Positions 38,266 to 47,178 of a stretch of 64,000 nucleotides of DNA are shown one piece after another (the first letter of the stretch is position 1; each line of letters begins with the position of its first letter). Both the position numbers and the translations under genes were made by a program. The stretch lies in the NCBI GenBank assembly GCA_020633465.1, contig JACKDN010000024.1, positions 70,001 through 134,000 on the forward strand. The letters are read 5' to 3'. Source of the stretch: Myxococcales bacterium (lineage in GTDB: Bacteria; Myxococcota_A; Bradymonadia; UBA7976; UBA1532). The notes under the pieces are model-generated. The model worked only from the letters and a program-made list of their open reading frames with translations, was not told where the DNA came from and made no database searches.

Positions 38266-39183
38266 ATGAACTACCGTATCGTTCTCAAAGAGGCGCCCGG
38301 CGGGCAGCCCGGGCGGCGCTTCTTCGAGCTGGTCGGCCGCACCCTGGGGCTGACCGACCGCGCCTTGGATCGACGCCGCACCGGGCGCACCATCTGGGTG
38401 GCCGACACCCCCGAGCTGTCGACCGCCGAGGCCATCCGCGAGGCCATCGTCACCGGCTACGGCTACGACGCCGTCATCGTGCCCACCATCAGCGGCCCCG
38501 ACCGTCGCGTGCGCCGCCTGGTGCCGGCCCTGAAGAAGGCGACCGCGGGCACCCCCGCCCCGCGCGCGCCCACCCCGCCGTCGAAGCCGGCCCTCGCCGC
38601 CCCGGTCGAGGTGGCCGAGGGCACCCTGCGCCCGCGCATCCCCGCCGCCTCGACCGCCTGGACCGGCCCGGCCCACACCATCGGCTTCTTCGTGAAGTCG
38701 GCCCAGACGCCCGCGCCCCGACCGACCGCGCACCAGCCGCACCCGCCCCCCGCCACCGGGCAGTTCGCGATGGCGCTGCACGCGATCGTCGACGTCTCGA
38801 TCAGCAGCCGCGGTGAGGCGCCCAAGCTGATCACCGAGGACTACCCGCCGACGGGCCCGATGCCCTGGATGGCCGGCCCGGCGGCCGTCGAGCACCCGCC
38901 GGCCCCCCCGAGCGCGCCCGGCCCCTCCGCCGACGAGGCGCCCGAGGCCGACGACTTCTGGGCCACCTGCGAGGACGAGGTCGGCCTCTTCGACGGCGCG
39001 CCCGATCTGGACCTCGAGGTCGTCGCGCCCCACGACGCCCGCTACGACACCCGCGCGCTGAACCCGCTGGGCAAGGCCGCCGCCGCGGCGGTCGCCGAGG
39101 CGCAGGACGAGCCGGAGAAGCCCGCGCTGGCCGGCCGCCTGGCCGCCGCCGCCAGCGCCGCCTGGCACCGCATCACCGGTTGA
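38266..39183 (+). CDS. Unknown Pro/Ala-rich cytoplasmic protein
   Basis: 305 aa from ATG 38266. Not recognised. Residues 1-80 look like a small folded domain (NYRIVLKEAPGG, FFELVGRTLGLTDRAL, AIREAIVTGYGYDAVIVP). About 85-220 is Pro/Ala-rich and probably disordered, with a possible second small domain at 160-195 (FAMALHAIVDVSISSRG). An acidic patch (DEAPEADDFWATCEDEVGLF) and an Ala-rich amphipathic C-terminus follow. No signal peptide or membrane span. It stands alone between mlaE and trkA. Confidence 0.7.
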   Translation: MNYRIVLKEAPGGQPGRRFFELVGRTLGLTDRALDRRRTGRTIWVADTPELSTAEAIREAIVTGYGYDAVIVPTISGPDRRVRRLVPALKKATAGTPAPRAPTPPSKPALAAPVEVAEGTLRPRIPAASTAWTGPAHTIGFFVKSAQTPAPRPTAHQPHPPPATGQFAMALHAIVDVSISSRGEAPKLITEDYPPTGPMPWMAGPAAVEHPPAPPSAPGPSADEAPEADDFWATCEDEVGLFDGAPDLDLEVVAPHDARYDTRALNPLGKAAAAAVAEAQDEPEKPALAGRLAAAASAAWHRITG

Positions 39184-39212
39184 TCCCGGGGGTCGCCCAG
39201 CCCGCGTCGGAA

Positions 39213-39241
39213 TTGTGCGCCAGCCGACGCAGTGCTACACG
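39213..39241 (+). promoter_or_regulatory. trkA promoter, leaderless geometry
   Basis: -35 TTGTGC (39213-39218), 17-nt spacer, -10 TACACG (39236-39241), then exactly 6 nt to GTG 39248. There is no Shine-Dalgarno before the GTG. Confidence 0.45.
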
Positions 39242-39247
39242 AGCCGC

Positions 39248-40618
39248 GTGAAGATCCTGATCGTCGGCGCCGGCCAGGTCGGCTTCAACATCGCCGCGCG
39301 GCTGGTGGCCGAGGGCCACGACGTGGTGCTCATCGAGCGCGACGAGTCGATCCTGGGCCGCGCCACCGAGGGCCTCGACATCCAGGGCCTGCGCGGCCAC
39401 GGCGCCCGACCGCGGGTGCTGGAGGAGGCCGGCATCGCCGAGGCGGACATGATCGTCGCGGTCACCGACTCGGACGAGGTGAACATGGTCGCGTGCCTCA
39501 ACGCGGCCATCCTGGGGCGCAGCGACGTCATCAAGATCGCCCGCGTGCGCGACGAGTCGTACCTCGACGCCCGCATCTTCGGCGACCACCGCGTGGCCAT
39601 CGATCTGGCGATCAACCCGGAGAAGGTGAGCGCCGACAAGATCCTCGGGGTGCTGGGGTATCCCGAGGTGAACGAGGTGGTCGACTTCGCCGACGGGCGG
39701 CTGAAGCTGCTCGGCCTGACCGTGCAGGCGACCAGCCCGCTGGCCGGCATGCGCTTCTTCGACCTGGGGCAGCGCTTCAAGGGCAGCGATCTGCTGATCG
39801 CCGCGCTGCACCGCGATCACAAGGTGATCATCCCGCGCGGCCCCGACGTGGTGCTGCCCGGCGACGACGCCTTCCTCGTGGCCCGCGCCGAGGAGGTCGA
39901 GACGGTGCTGCGCCTGGCCGGCGTGCAGGTGGCGCCGGTGCATCGGGTGATGATCGCGGGCGGCACCAAGATCGGGCGCCTCATCGCGCACGACCTGACG
40001 CGGCGGGGGCTGAAGCCGAAGATCATCGAGCCGGATCCGCGGCTGGCGCGGTGGATCGCCGAGGAGATCCCCGACGCCGTCGTGCTGAACGGGCGGCCGA
40101 CCGACGCGGATCTGCTGGTCGAGGAGAACGTCGCCGAGATGCAGGCGTTCATCGCCTGCGGGCGGGACGAAGAGGCCAACGTGATGTCGGCCATGCTGGC
40201 GCGGCGCCTGGGCGCGCGGCGCGCGCTGGTGACGACGAACCGCGCCGACTACCAGCCGCTGATGAAGAGCATCGGCATCGACGTGTGCATCAGCCCGCGG
40301 CTGGTGGCGGTCAGCTCGATCCTGCACTACATCCGCCACGGGCGGGTGCTGGCGGTGCGCGCGCTGGGCGAGGACGAGGACGCCGAGGCGATGGAGTTCG
40401 AGGCGCAGCTGACGAGCGAGGCCGTCGACACGCCGCTGAAGGATCTGAAGCTGCCCCGGGGCGCCCTGGTGGCGGGGCTGCAGCGCGGCGACGAGGTGAT
40501 CATCCCGCGCGGCGACACGCGCATCCGCGAGGGCGATCACGTGCTGGTCGTCGCGCTGAAGACGGCCATCGCCGAGGTCGAGACGATGCTCGCGCGGCGG
40601 GTGGACCGGACGAATTGA
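39248..40618 (+). CDS. trkA: Trk potassium transport system NAD-binding protein TrkA
   Basis: 456 aa from GTG 39248, chosen because it opens directly with the Rossmann strand VKILIVGAGQVGFNIAARL. It has the duplicated layout of classical TrkA: RCK-N 1-120, RCK-C 140-215, RCK-N 230-350 (VMIAGGTKIGRLIAHDLTRR), RCK-C 370-450. It gates the TrkH channel in response to nucleotides. Four nt separate it from trkH. Likely translated from a leaderless transcript. Confidence 0.95.
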   Translation: MKILIVGAGQVGFNIAARLVAEGHDVVLIERDESILGRATEGLDIQGLRGHGARPRVLEEAGIAEADMIVAVTDSDEVNMVACLNAAILGRSDVIKIARVRDESYLDARIFGDHRVAIDLAINPEKVSADKILGVLGYPEVNEVVDFADGRLKLLGLTVQATSPLAGMRFFDLGQRFKGSDLLIAALHRDHKVIIPRGPDVVLPGDDAFLVARAEEVETVLRLAGVQVAPVHRVMIAGGTKIGRLIAHDLTRRGLKPKIIEPDPRLARWIAEEIPDAVVLNGRPTDADLLVEENVAEMQAFIACGRDEEANVMSAMLARRLGARRALVTTNRADYQPLMKSIGIDVCISPRLVAVSSILHYIRHGRVLAVRALGEDEDAEAMEFEAQLTSEAVDTPLKDLKLPRGALVAGLQRGDEVIIPRGDTRIREGDHVLVVALKTAIAEVETMLARRVDRTN

Positions 40619-40622
40619 CCTC

Positions 40623-42203
40623 GTGAAGCGCCGCCTCAGCTGGTTGCTGCGCCTGGCGCTGCTGGCGAACCTGACCGGCGTCCTGATGGTGCTGCTGGGC
40701 GCGTCCATGCTGCCCTCGGTGGGCGTGGCCTGGTACGACGCCGCGCCGGATCTGTCGGGGCACGTGGCGGCGACGGTGCTGTCGATCGGGCTGGGCCTGG
40801 TGCTGTTCGCGGTGACGCGCGGCGCGGCCCGGGGCATGGAGCTGGGCCACCGCGAGGGCTTCCTGGTGGTGGGCGTCGGCTGGTTCGTGGCGGGCTTCGT
40901 CGGCGCCCTGCCCTACCTGGGGTACGCCCACCTGTCCCCCGGCGACATCTGCGCGACCGCGGACAGCCTGCAGCCCGCGGTCGGCGCGGACTTCTGCAGC
41001 GTGACGCACGCCGTCTTCGAGTCGGTGTCGGGCTTCACGACCACCGGCGCCAGCATCATCACCGACGGCCTGTGGGGCGATCCGGGCTTCACGCCGGACG
41101 GGCGCCTGGGGCTGCCGCGCGGGCTGCTGCTGTGGCGCAGCATGACGCACTTCCTCGGCGGCATGGGCATCATCGTGCTGGGCGTGGCCATCCTGCCGCT
41201 GCTGGGCGTCGGCGGCATGCAGCTGTTCAAGGCCGAGGTGCCCGGCCCCACCACCGACAAGCTGGCGCCGCGCGTGGGCGAGACGGCCAAGCTGCTCTGG
41301 AAGGTGTACCTGCTGATGTCGGCGGTGCAGTTCGTGCTGCTGGCCGCCGGCGGCATGAGCGCCTACGAGTCGATCTGCCACACGATGGCGACGATGGCGA
41401 CCGGCGGCTTCAGCACGCGCGCGGCCAGCGTCGCCGGCTTCGAGAGCGGCTACGTCGAGTGGGTGATCACGGTGTTCATGTGGCTGGCCGGCATGAACTT
41501 CACCCTGCACTTCCTGGGGCTGCGCGGGCGACTCGAGGTGTACCTGCGCGATCCGGAGTGGCGCGTCTACACGGCGCTGTGCGTGGGGGGGACGGTGGTG
41601 GCCTCGATCGCGCTGTTCGCCGGCCACGACACCATGGGGTCGCTCGAGTCGGTGCGCGTGGCGGCCTTCCAGGTGCTGTCGATCGTCACCACGACCGGCT
41701 TCGCCAGCCACGACTTCGAGACGTGGACCTTCGCGCCGGTGGCGCTGATGGTGCTGCTGGCGCTGATGTTCGTCGGCGGCAGCGCGGGCAGCACCGGCGG
41801 CGGCGTGAAGGTGGTGCGCTACGTCCTGATGACCAAGATGTGGGTGCGCGAGCTGTTCCTGTTGTCGCACCCGCGGGCGGTGCGGCCCATCCGGCTGGGC
41901 GGGCGCGCGGTGCCCGCCGACGTGATGCGCGCGGTGGCGGCCTTCGTCGCGGTCTACCTGGCGCTCTTGAGCCTGGGCACGGCGTTCTTCGCGCTCGACG
42001 GGCAGGATCTGCTGACGGCCTTCACCGGCAGCGCGTCGGCGCTGGGCAACATCGGCCCGGGGCTGGGGGCGGTCGGCCCCTACGACAACTGGGCGGTGCT
42101 GCACACGCCCTCGAAGTGGGTCGCCATCGCGCTGATGGTGCTGGGGCGGCTCGAGATCTACACGCTGCTGGTCCTGCTGACCCCTTCCTTCTGGCGGCGG
42201 TGA
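40623..42203 (+). CDS. trkH: Trk potassium channel subunit TrkH
   Basis: 526 aa from GTG 40623. Ten or more membrane helices in four pseudo-repeats. The four filter loops are visible: SVSGFTTTGASI, MATMATGGFSTRA, VTTTGFASHDFETW and SASALGNIGPGLG. The extra N-terminal helices mark TrkH rather than KtrB. It forms a high-flux K+ channel with TrkA. Confidence 0.96.
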   Translation: MKRRLSWLLRLALLANLTGVLMVLLGASMLPSVGVAWYDAAPDLSGHVAATVLSIGLGLVLFAVTRGAARGMELGHREGFLVVGVGWFVAGFVGALPYLGYAHLSPGDICATADSLQPAVGADFCSVTHAVFESVSGFTTTGASIITDGLWGDPGFTPDGRLGLPRGLLLWRSMTHFLGGMGIIVLGVAILPLLGVGGMQLFKAEVPGPTTDKLAPRVGETAKLLWKVYLLMSAVQFVLLAAGGMSAYESICHTMATMATGGFSTRAASVAGFESGYVEWVITVFMWLAGMNFTLHFLGLRGRLEVYLRDPEWRVYTALCVGGTVVASIALFAGHDTMGSLESVRVAAFQVLSIVTTTGFASHDFETWTFAPVALMVLLALMFVGGSAGSTGGGVKVVRYVLMTKMWVRELFLLSHPRAVRPIRLGGRAVPADVMRAVAAFVAVYLALLSLGTAFFALDGQDLLTAFTGSASALGNIGPGLGAVGPYDNWAVLHTPSKWVAIALMVLGRLEIYTLLVLLTPSFWRR

Positions 42204-42235
42204 ATGGTACGGACCTTCGATTCTGGAGGTCCGCC

Positions 42236-45200
42236 ATGCCCGCGTTTCCGCCCGTCTCGGCCCAGACCGCCTTCCCCGCCATCGAAGAGACGATGCTGGC
42301 GCTGTGGAAGGCGCACCGCGTGTTCGAGCGCTCGGTCGAGCAGCGCCCCGCCGACAGCCGCTACGTCTTCTACGACGGCCCGCCCTTCGCGACCGGCCTG
42401 CCCCACTACGGGCACCTGGTGGCGTCGACGCTGAAGGACATCGTGCCGCGCTACTGGGCGATGCGCGGGCATCGGGTCGAGCGGCGCTTCGGCTGGGACA
42501 CGCACGGCCTGCCCATCGAGATGGAGATGGAGAAGGAGCTGGGGCTGAGCGGGCCGACCAGCATCAAGGCCTACGGCGTCGCCGAGTTCAACGAGGCCTG
42601 CCGGGCGAACGTGCTGCGCTACACGCAGGAGTGGGAGCGCACGGTCACCCGCCTGGGGCGCTGGGTCGATTTCGAGAACGATTACAAGACGATGGACCTC
42701 TCCTTCATGGAGAGCGTCTGGTGGGTCTTCGAGCGGCTGTGGGACGAGGGGCTGGTCTACCAGGACTTCCGGGTGATGCCCTTCAGCTGGCGGCTGTCGA
42801 CGTCGCTGTCGAACTTCGAGGCCAACCTCGACTACCGCGACGTGCAGGATCCCGCCATCACGGTGACGATGCCGCTGATCGACGGCGACGACGTGCTGCT
42901 GGTGTGGACGACGACGCCCTGGACGCTGCCGAGCAACCTGGCGGTGGCCGTCGGCAACGACCTCGAGTACGTGCGGGCGACGCGGCCGGACGACGACACG
43001 GTCTACGTCATCTCGGCGACGCAGCGCGAGGCGATCCTGGGCAAGGACTCGACGGTCGTGGGCACGCTGACCGGCGCCGAGCTGGTGGGCAAGCGGTACA
43101 CGCCGCTGTTCGACTACTTCCTCGACCACCCCAACGCCTTCCAGGTGATCGCCGCCGATCACGTGACGACGGACGACGGCACCGGCCTCGTGCACATGGC
43201 GCCCGACTTCGGCGAGGACGACTACGCCGCCTGCCGGGCGGCCGACATCGGGGTGCTGCAGTCGGTGGACGACGAGGGCCGCTTCGTCGGCGCCGTCACC
43301 GACTACGCCGGCCGGAACGTGAAGGAGGCCGATCCCGACATCATCAAGCACCTGAAGTCGGTGGGCCGCCTGATGCGCCACGACACCATCCAGCACAGCT
43401 ATCCGTTCTGTTGGCGCAGCGACACGCCGCTGATCTACAAGGCCGTGCCCGCGCGGTTCGTGAAGGTCGAGGCGCTGCGCGAGCGCATGCAGGCGAACAA
43501 CGAGCGCATCCACTGGGTGCCCGACGCCGTCGGCAGCAAGCGGTTCGGCAACTGGTTGGCCGAGGCGCGCGACTGGAACGTCAGCCGCAACCGCTTCTGG
43601 GGGACGCCGCTGCCCATCTGGCGGTGCGGCGCGTGCGAGGCCGAGATCTGCCTCGGCAGCGTGGCGGCGCTCGAGGAGAAGACCGGGCAGACGGTCGACG
43701 ACCTGCACCCGCACCGCATCGACCACCTGACCTTCGAGTGCGCCGACTGCGGCGGCACGATGAAGCGCATCCCCGACGTGTTCGACTGCTGGTTCGAGTC
43801 GGGGGCGATGCCCTACGCGCAGGATCACTACCCCTTCGAGAAGCGCGAGGCCTTCGAGGCCAACTTCCCGGCGCAGTTCATCGCCGAGGGGCTCGACCAG
43901 ACGCGCGGGTGGTTCTACACGCTGCTGGTGCTGTCGACCGCGCTGTTCGACCGCCCGCCCTTCGAGAACGTGATCGTCAACGGCCTGGTGCTGGCCGAGG
44001 ACGGCTCGAAGATGAGCAAGCGGAAGAAGAACTACCCGCCGCCCGACGAGGTGCTGGGCGAGTACGGGGCGGACGCGCTCCGGGCGTACCTGATCAACTC
44101 GCCCATCGTGCGGGCCGAGCCGCTGCGCTTCAGCGAGGCGGGGGTGCGCGAGGTGGTGCGCACGGTGCTGCTGCCGCTGCGCAACGCGTGGTCGTTCTTC
44201 GTGCAGTACGCGAACATCGACGGGTGGCACCCGGAGAGCGGGCTGGACGGCGTCGAGACGCCCGCGGTCGGCGACCGGCCCGAGCTCGACCGGTGGCTGC
44301 TGTCGGTGCTGCAGTCGCTGGTGGGCGACGTGAACGAGCAGATGGAGGGCTACTACCTGTACCGGGTGGTGCCGCCGGTGCTGGGGTTCATCGACGATCT
44401 GACCAACTGGTACATCCGGCGCAGCCGGCGGCGGTTCTGGCGGGCGGCCGAGAGCGAGGCCGACCAGGTCGACAAGGCGTGCGCGTACGCGACGCTGTAC
44501 GAGGCGCTGGTGACGTTCGCGAAGGTGCTGGCGCCGATCATGCCCTTCGTCAGCGACGCGCTGTACCAGGATCTGGTGGTGGCGCCGGGGTGCGCGGCCG
44601 AGGGCGACTCGATCCACCTGTGCGACTACCCCGAAGTGCAGCCGAGGCTGATCGACCGCGACCTCGAGGCGCAGGTGGCGGTGACGCGCCAGGTGGTCAG
44701 CATGGGGCGGGCGCTGCGCGAGCGGCACAAGCTGAAGACGCGGCAGCCGCTGCGGCGGGTGACGATCGTGCACCACGACGCGCCGGTGCTGGACGCGATC
44801 GAGGCGCACGCCGAGCTGATCGCCGACGAGCTGAACGTGAAGGAGGTCGTGGGGCAGCCCGACGACCACGCGCTGGCCACGCTGAGCTTCAAGGCGAACT
44901 TCAAGACGCTGGGGCGGCGGCTGGGCAAGCGGATGAAGGAGGGGGCGGCGGCCATCGAGAAGCTGACCGCCGCCGAGTGGGAGACGCTGCAGGGCGGCGG
45001 CCAGGTGATGATCGCCGACGAGCCGATCACCAGCGAGGACGTGCTGGTGACGCGCGAGCCCAAGGGCGACGTGGTGATCGAGGTGGACGGGGCGCTGACC
45101 GTGGCGCTCGACACCGAGCTCGACGACGCGCTGGTGCGCGAGGGCCTGGCGCGCGAGCTGGTCAGCCGGCTGCAGCGGCTGCGCAAGGACAGCGGGCTCG

Positions 45201-45391
45201 AGGTGACCGACCGCGTGGCGGTGACCGTGCGCACCGAGGCCGAGCCGGTGCACCAGATGCTGCAGTCGCAGCACATCTACGTGGCCACCGAGGTGCTGGC
45301 GTCGAAGATGGAGATCTACCGGGCGCCCGCCGGCGACGACGCCGTGGACATCGAGGGCCACGCGGTCAGCATCGGCATCGAGAAGGGCTGA
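42236..45391 (+). CDS. ileS: Isoleucyl-tRNA synthetase, type 2 (eukaryote-like)
   Basis: 1051 aa from ATG 42236 with GGAGG 6 nt upstream. Class I synthetase with HIGH as HYGH (57-60, in GPPFATGLPHYGHL) and KMSKR in EDGSKMSKRKKNYPPP. The editing CP1 domain has WTTTPWTLPSN and DGTGLVHMAPDFGEDDY. The Cys pairs CGACEAEIC and CADC are in CP3. The FATGLPHYGH signature and the long DUF5915-like C-terminus are typical of type 2 IleRS, which tends to resist mupirocin. The window shows no second ileS. Converges on marR with 3 nt between stops. Confidence 0.96.
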   Translation: MPAFPPVSAQTAFPAIEETMLALWKAHRVFERSVEQRPADSRYVFYDGPPFATGLPHYGHLVASTLKDIVPRYWAMRGHRVERRFGWDTHGLPIEMEMEKELGLSGPTSIKAYGVAEFNEACRANVLRYTQEWERTVTRLGRWVDFENDYKTMDLSFMESVWWVFERLWDEGLVYQDFRVMPFSWRLSTSLSNFEANLDYRDVQDPAITVTMPLIDGDDVLLVWTTTPWTLPSNLAVAVGNDLEYVRATRPDDDTVYVISATQREAILGKDSTVVGTLTGAELVGKRYTPLFDYFLDHPNAFQVIAADHVTTDDGTGLVHMAPDFGEDDYAACRAADIGVLQSVDDEGRFVGAVTDYAGRNVKEADPDIIKHLKSVGRLMRHDTIQHSYPFCWRSDTPLIYKAVPARFVKVEALRERMQANNERIHWVPDAVGSKRFGNWLAEARDWNVSRNRFWGTPLPIWRCGACEAEICLGSVAALEEKTGQTVDDLHPHRIDHLTFECADCGGTMKRIPDVFDCWFESGAMPYAQDHYPFEKREAFEANFPAQFIAEGLDQTRGWFYTLLVLSTALFDRPPFENVIVNGLVLAEDGSKMSKRKKNYPPPDEVLGEYGADALRAYLINSPIVRAEPLRFSEAGVREVVRTVLLPLRNAWSFFVQYANIDGWHPESGLDGVETPAVGDRPELDRWLLSVLQSLVGDVNEQMEGYYLYRVVPPVLGFIDDLTNWYIRRSRRRFWRAAESEADQVDKACAYATLYEALVTFAKVLAPIMPFVSDALYQDLVVAPGCAAEGDSIHLCDYPEVQPRLIDRDLEAQVAVTRQVVSMGRALRERHKLKTRQPLRRVTIVHHDAPVLDAIEAHAELIADELNVKEVVGQPDDHALATLSFKANFKTLGRRLGKRMKEGAAAIEKLTAAEWETLQGGGQVMIADEPITSEDVLVTREPKGDVVIEVDGALTVALDTELDDALVREGLARELVSRLQRLRKDSGLEVTDRVAVTVRTEAEPVHQMLQSQHIYVATEVLASKMEIYRAPAGDDAVDIEGHAVSIGIEKG

Positions 45392-45394
45392 GGG

Positions 45395-45874
45395 TCAGCC
45401 CTCCAGGTTGTCGGTGATGCGGGCGACGGCCTTGGCCAGCACCTGCATCTCGTCGTGGGTGAAGCCCTCGAAGACGGCGTCGAGCAGGGTGTTGCTGACC
45501 TGGATGAAGCGGGGCAGCGCTTCGCGGGCCTGAGCCGTGAGGGTGACGAGGCGGGCGCGGGCGTCCTGGGGATCGGGTTCGCGGGCGACCCAGCCGGCGG
45601 CCTCGAGGGCCTTGAGGAAGCGGCTGACCGTGGGCTCGGAGAGGCCGAGCTGGGTCGTGATCTCGCGGGCGGTCAGCGGCGCCTTCGCTTGGAACAGCAC
45701 CATCAGCACGTTGGACTGCGCGGGGGTGACGTCGAGGCCCACGTCGGCGAACAGGGCGCGCACGCGCTGTTCGATCAGCGCGTGGACGCGGCCCAGCCGC
45801 AGCATGGCGGTCGTCTGGCAGCGGCGCACCGCCAGGTCGGCGGTGGGCGCGTGGTCGGGTGGGAAGTGGCGCAT
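45395..45874 (-). CDS. MarR-family transcriptional regulator
   Basis: 159 aa from ATG 45874. Winged helix-turn-helix: ITTQLGLSEPTVSRFLKALEA as recognition region, then the wing REPDPQDARARLVTLT, and dimerisation helices at both ends. A DPQDARAR-type wing is the MarR signature. It is divergent from fadA-fadB. The 32-bp dyad in the shared promoter is a likely operator for both directions. An acyl-CoA or fatty acid as inducer is a guess from the neighbours. Confidence 0.9.
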   Translation of the reverse strand: MRHFPPDHAPTADLAVRRCQTTAMLRLGRVHALIEQRVRALFADVGLDVTPAQSNVLMVLFQAKAPLTAREITTQLGLSEPTVSRFLKALEAAGWVAREPDPQDARARLVTLTAQAREALPRFIQVSNTLLDAVFEGFTHDEMQVLAKAVARITDNLEG

Positions 45875-45885
45875 TCGACTCTCGC

Positions 45886-45943
45886 TTGACAGGTGCAACC
45901 GCGGCGTGTTGAGTGCATCACTTAGCAAGCTAAGTTGAGCACT
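45886..45943 (+). promoter_or_regulatory. fadAB promoter (-35) and MarR-type dyad operator
   Basis: A consensus -35 TTGACA (45886-45891) is followed downstream by a nested inverted repeat. The inner dyad is ACTTAGC-AA-GCTAAGT (45920-45935, perfect 7+7). The outer arms are AGTGC (45912-45916) and GCACT (45939-45943), placed symmetrically 3 nt from the inner arms. The whole dyad is 32 bp. It overlaps the expected -10/+1 zone and lies 46 bp from the marR start, so it could control both genes. Confidence 0.7.
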
Positions 45944-45961
45944 GCAACCCAGGAGGACCCC

Positions 45962-47167
<1,206 letters not shown>

Positions 47168-47178
47168 GGGAGGACGAC

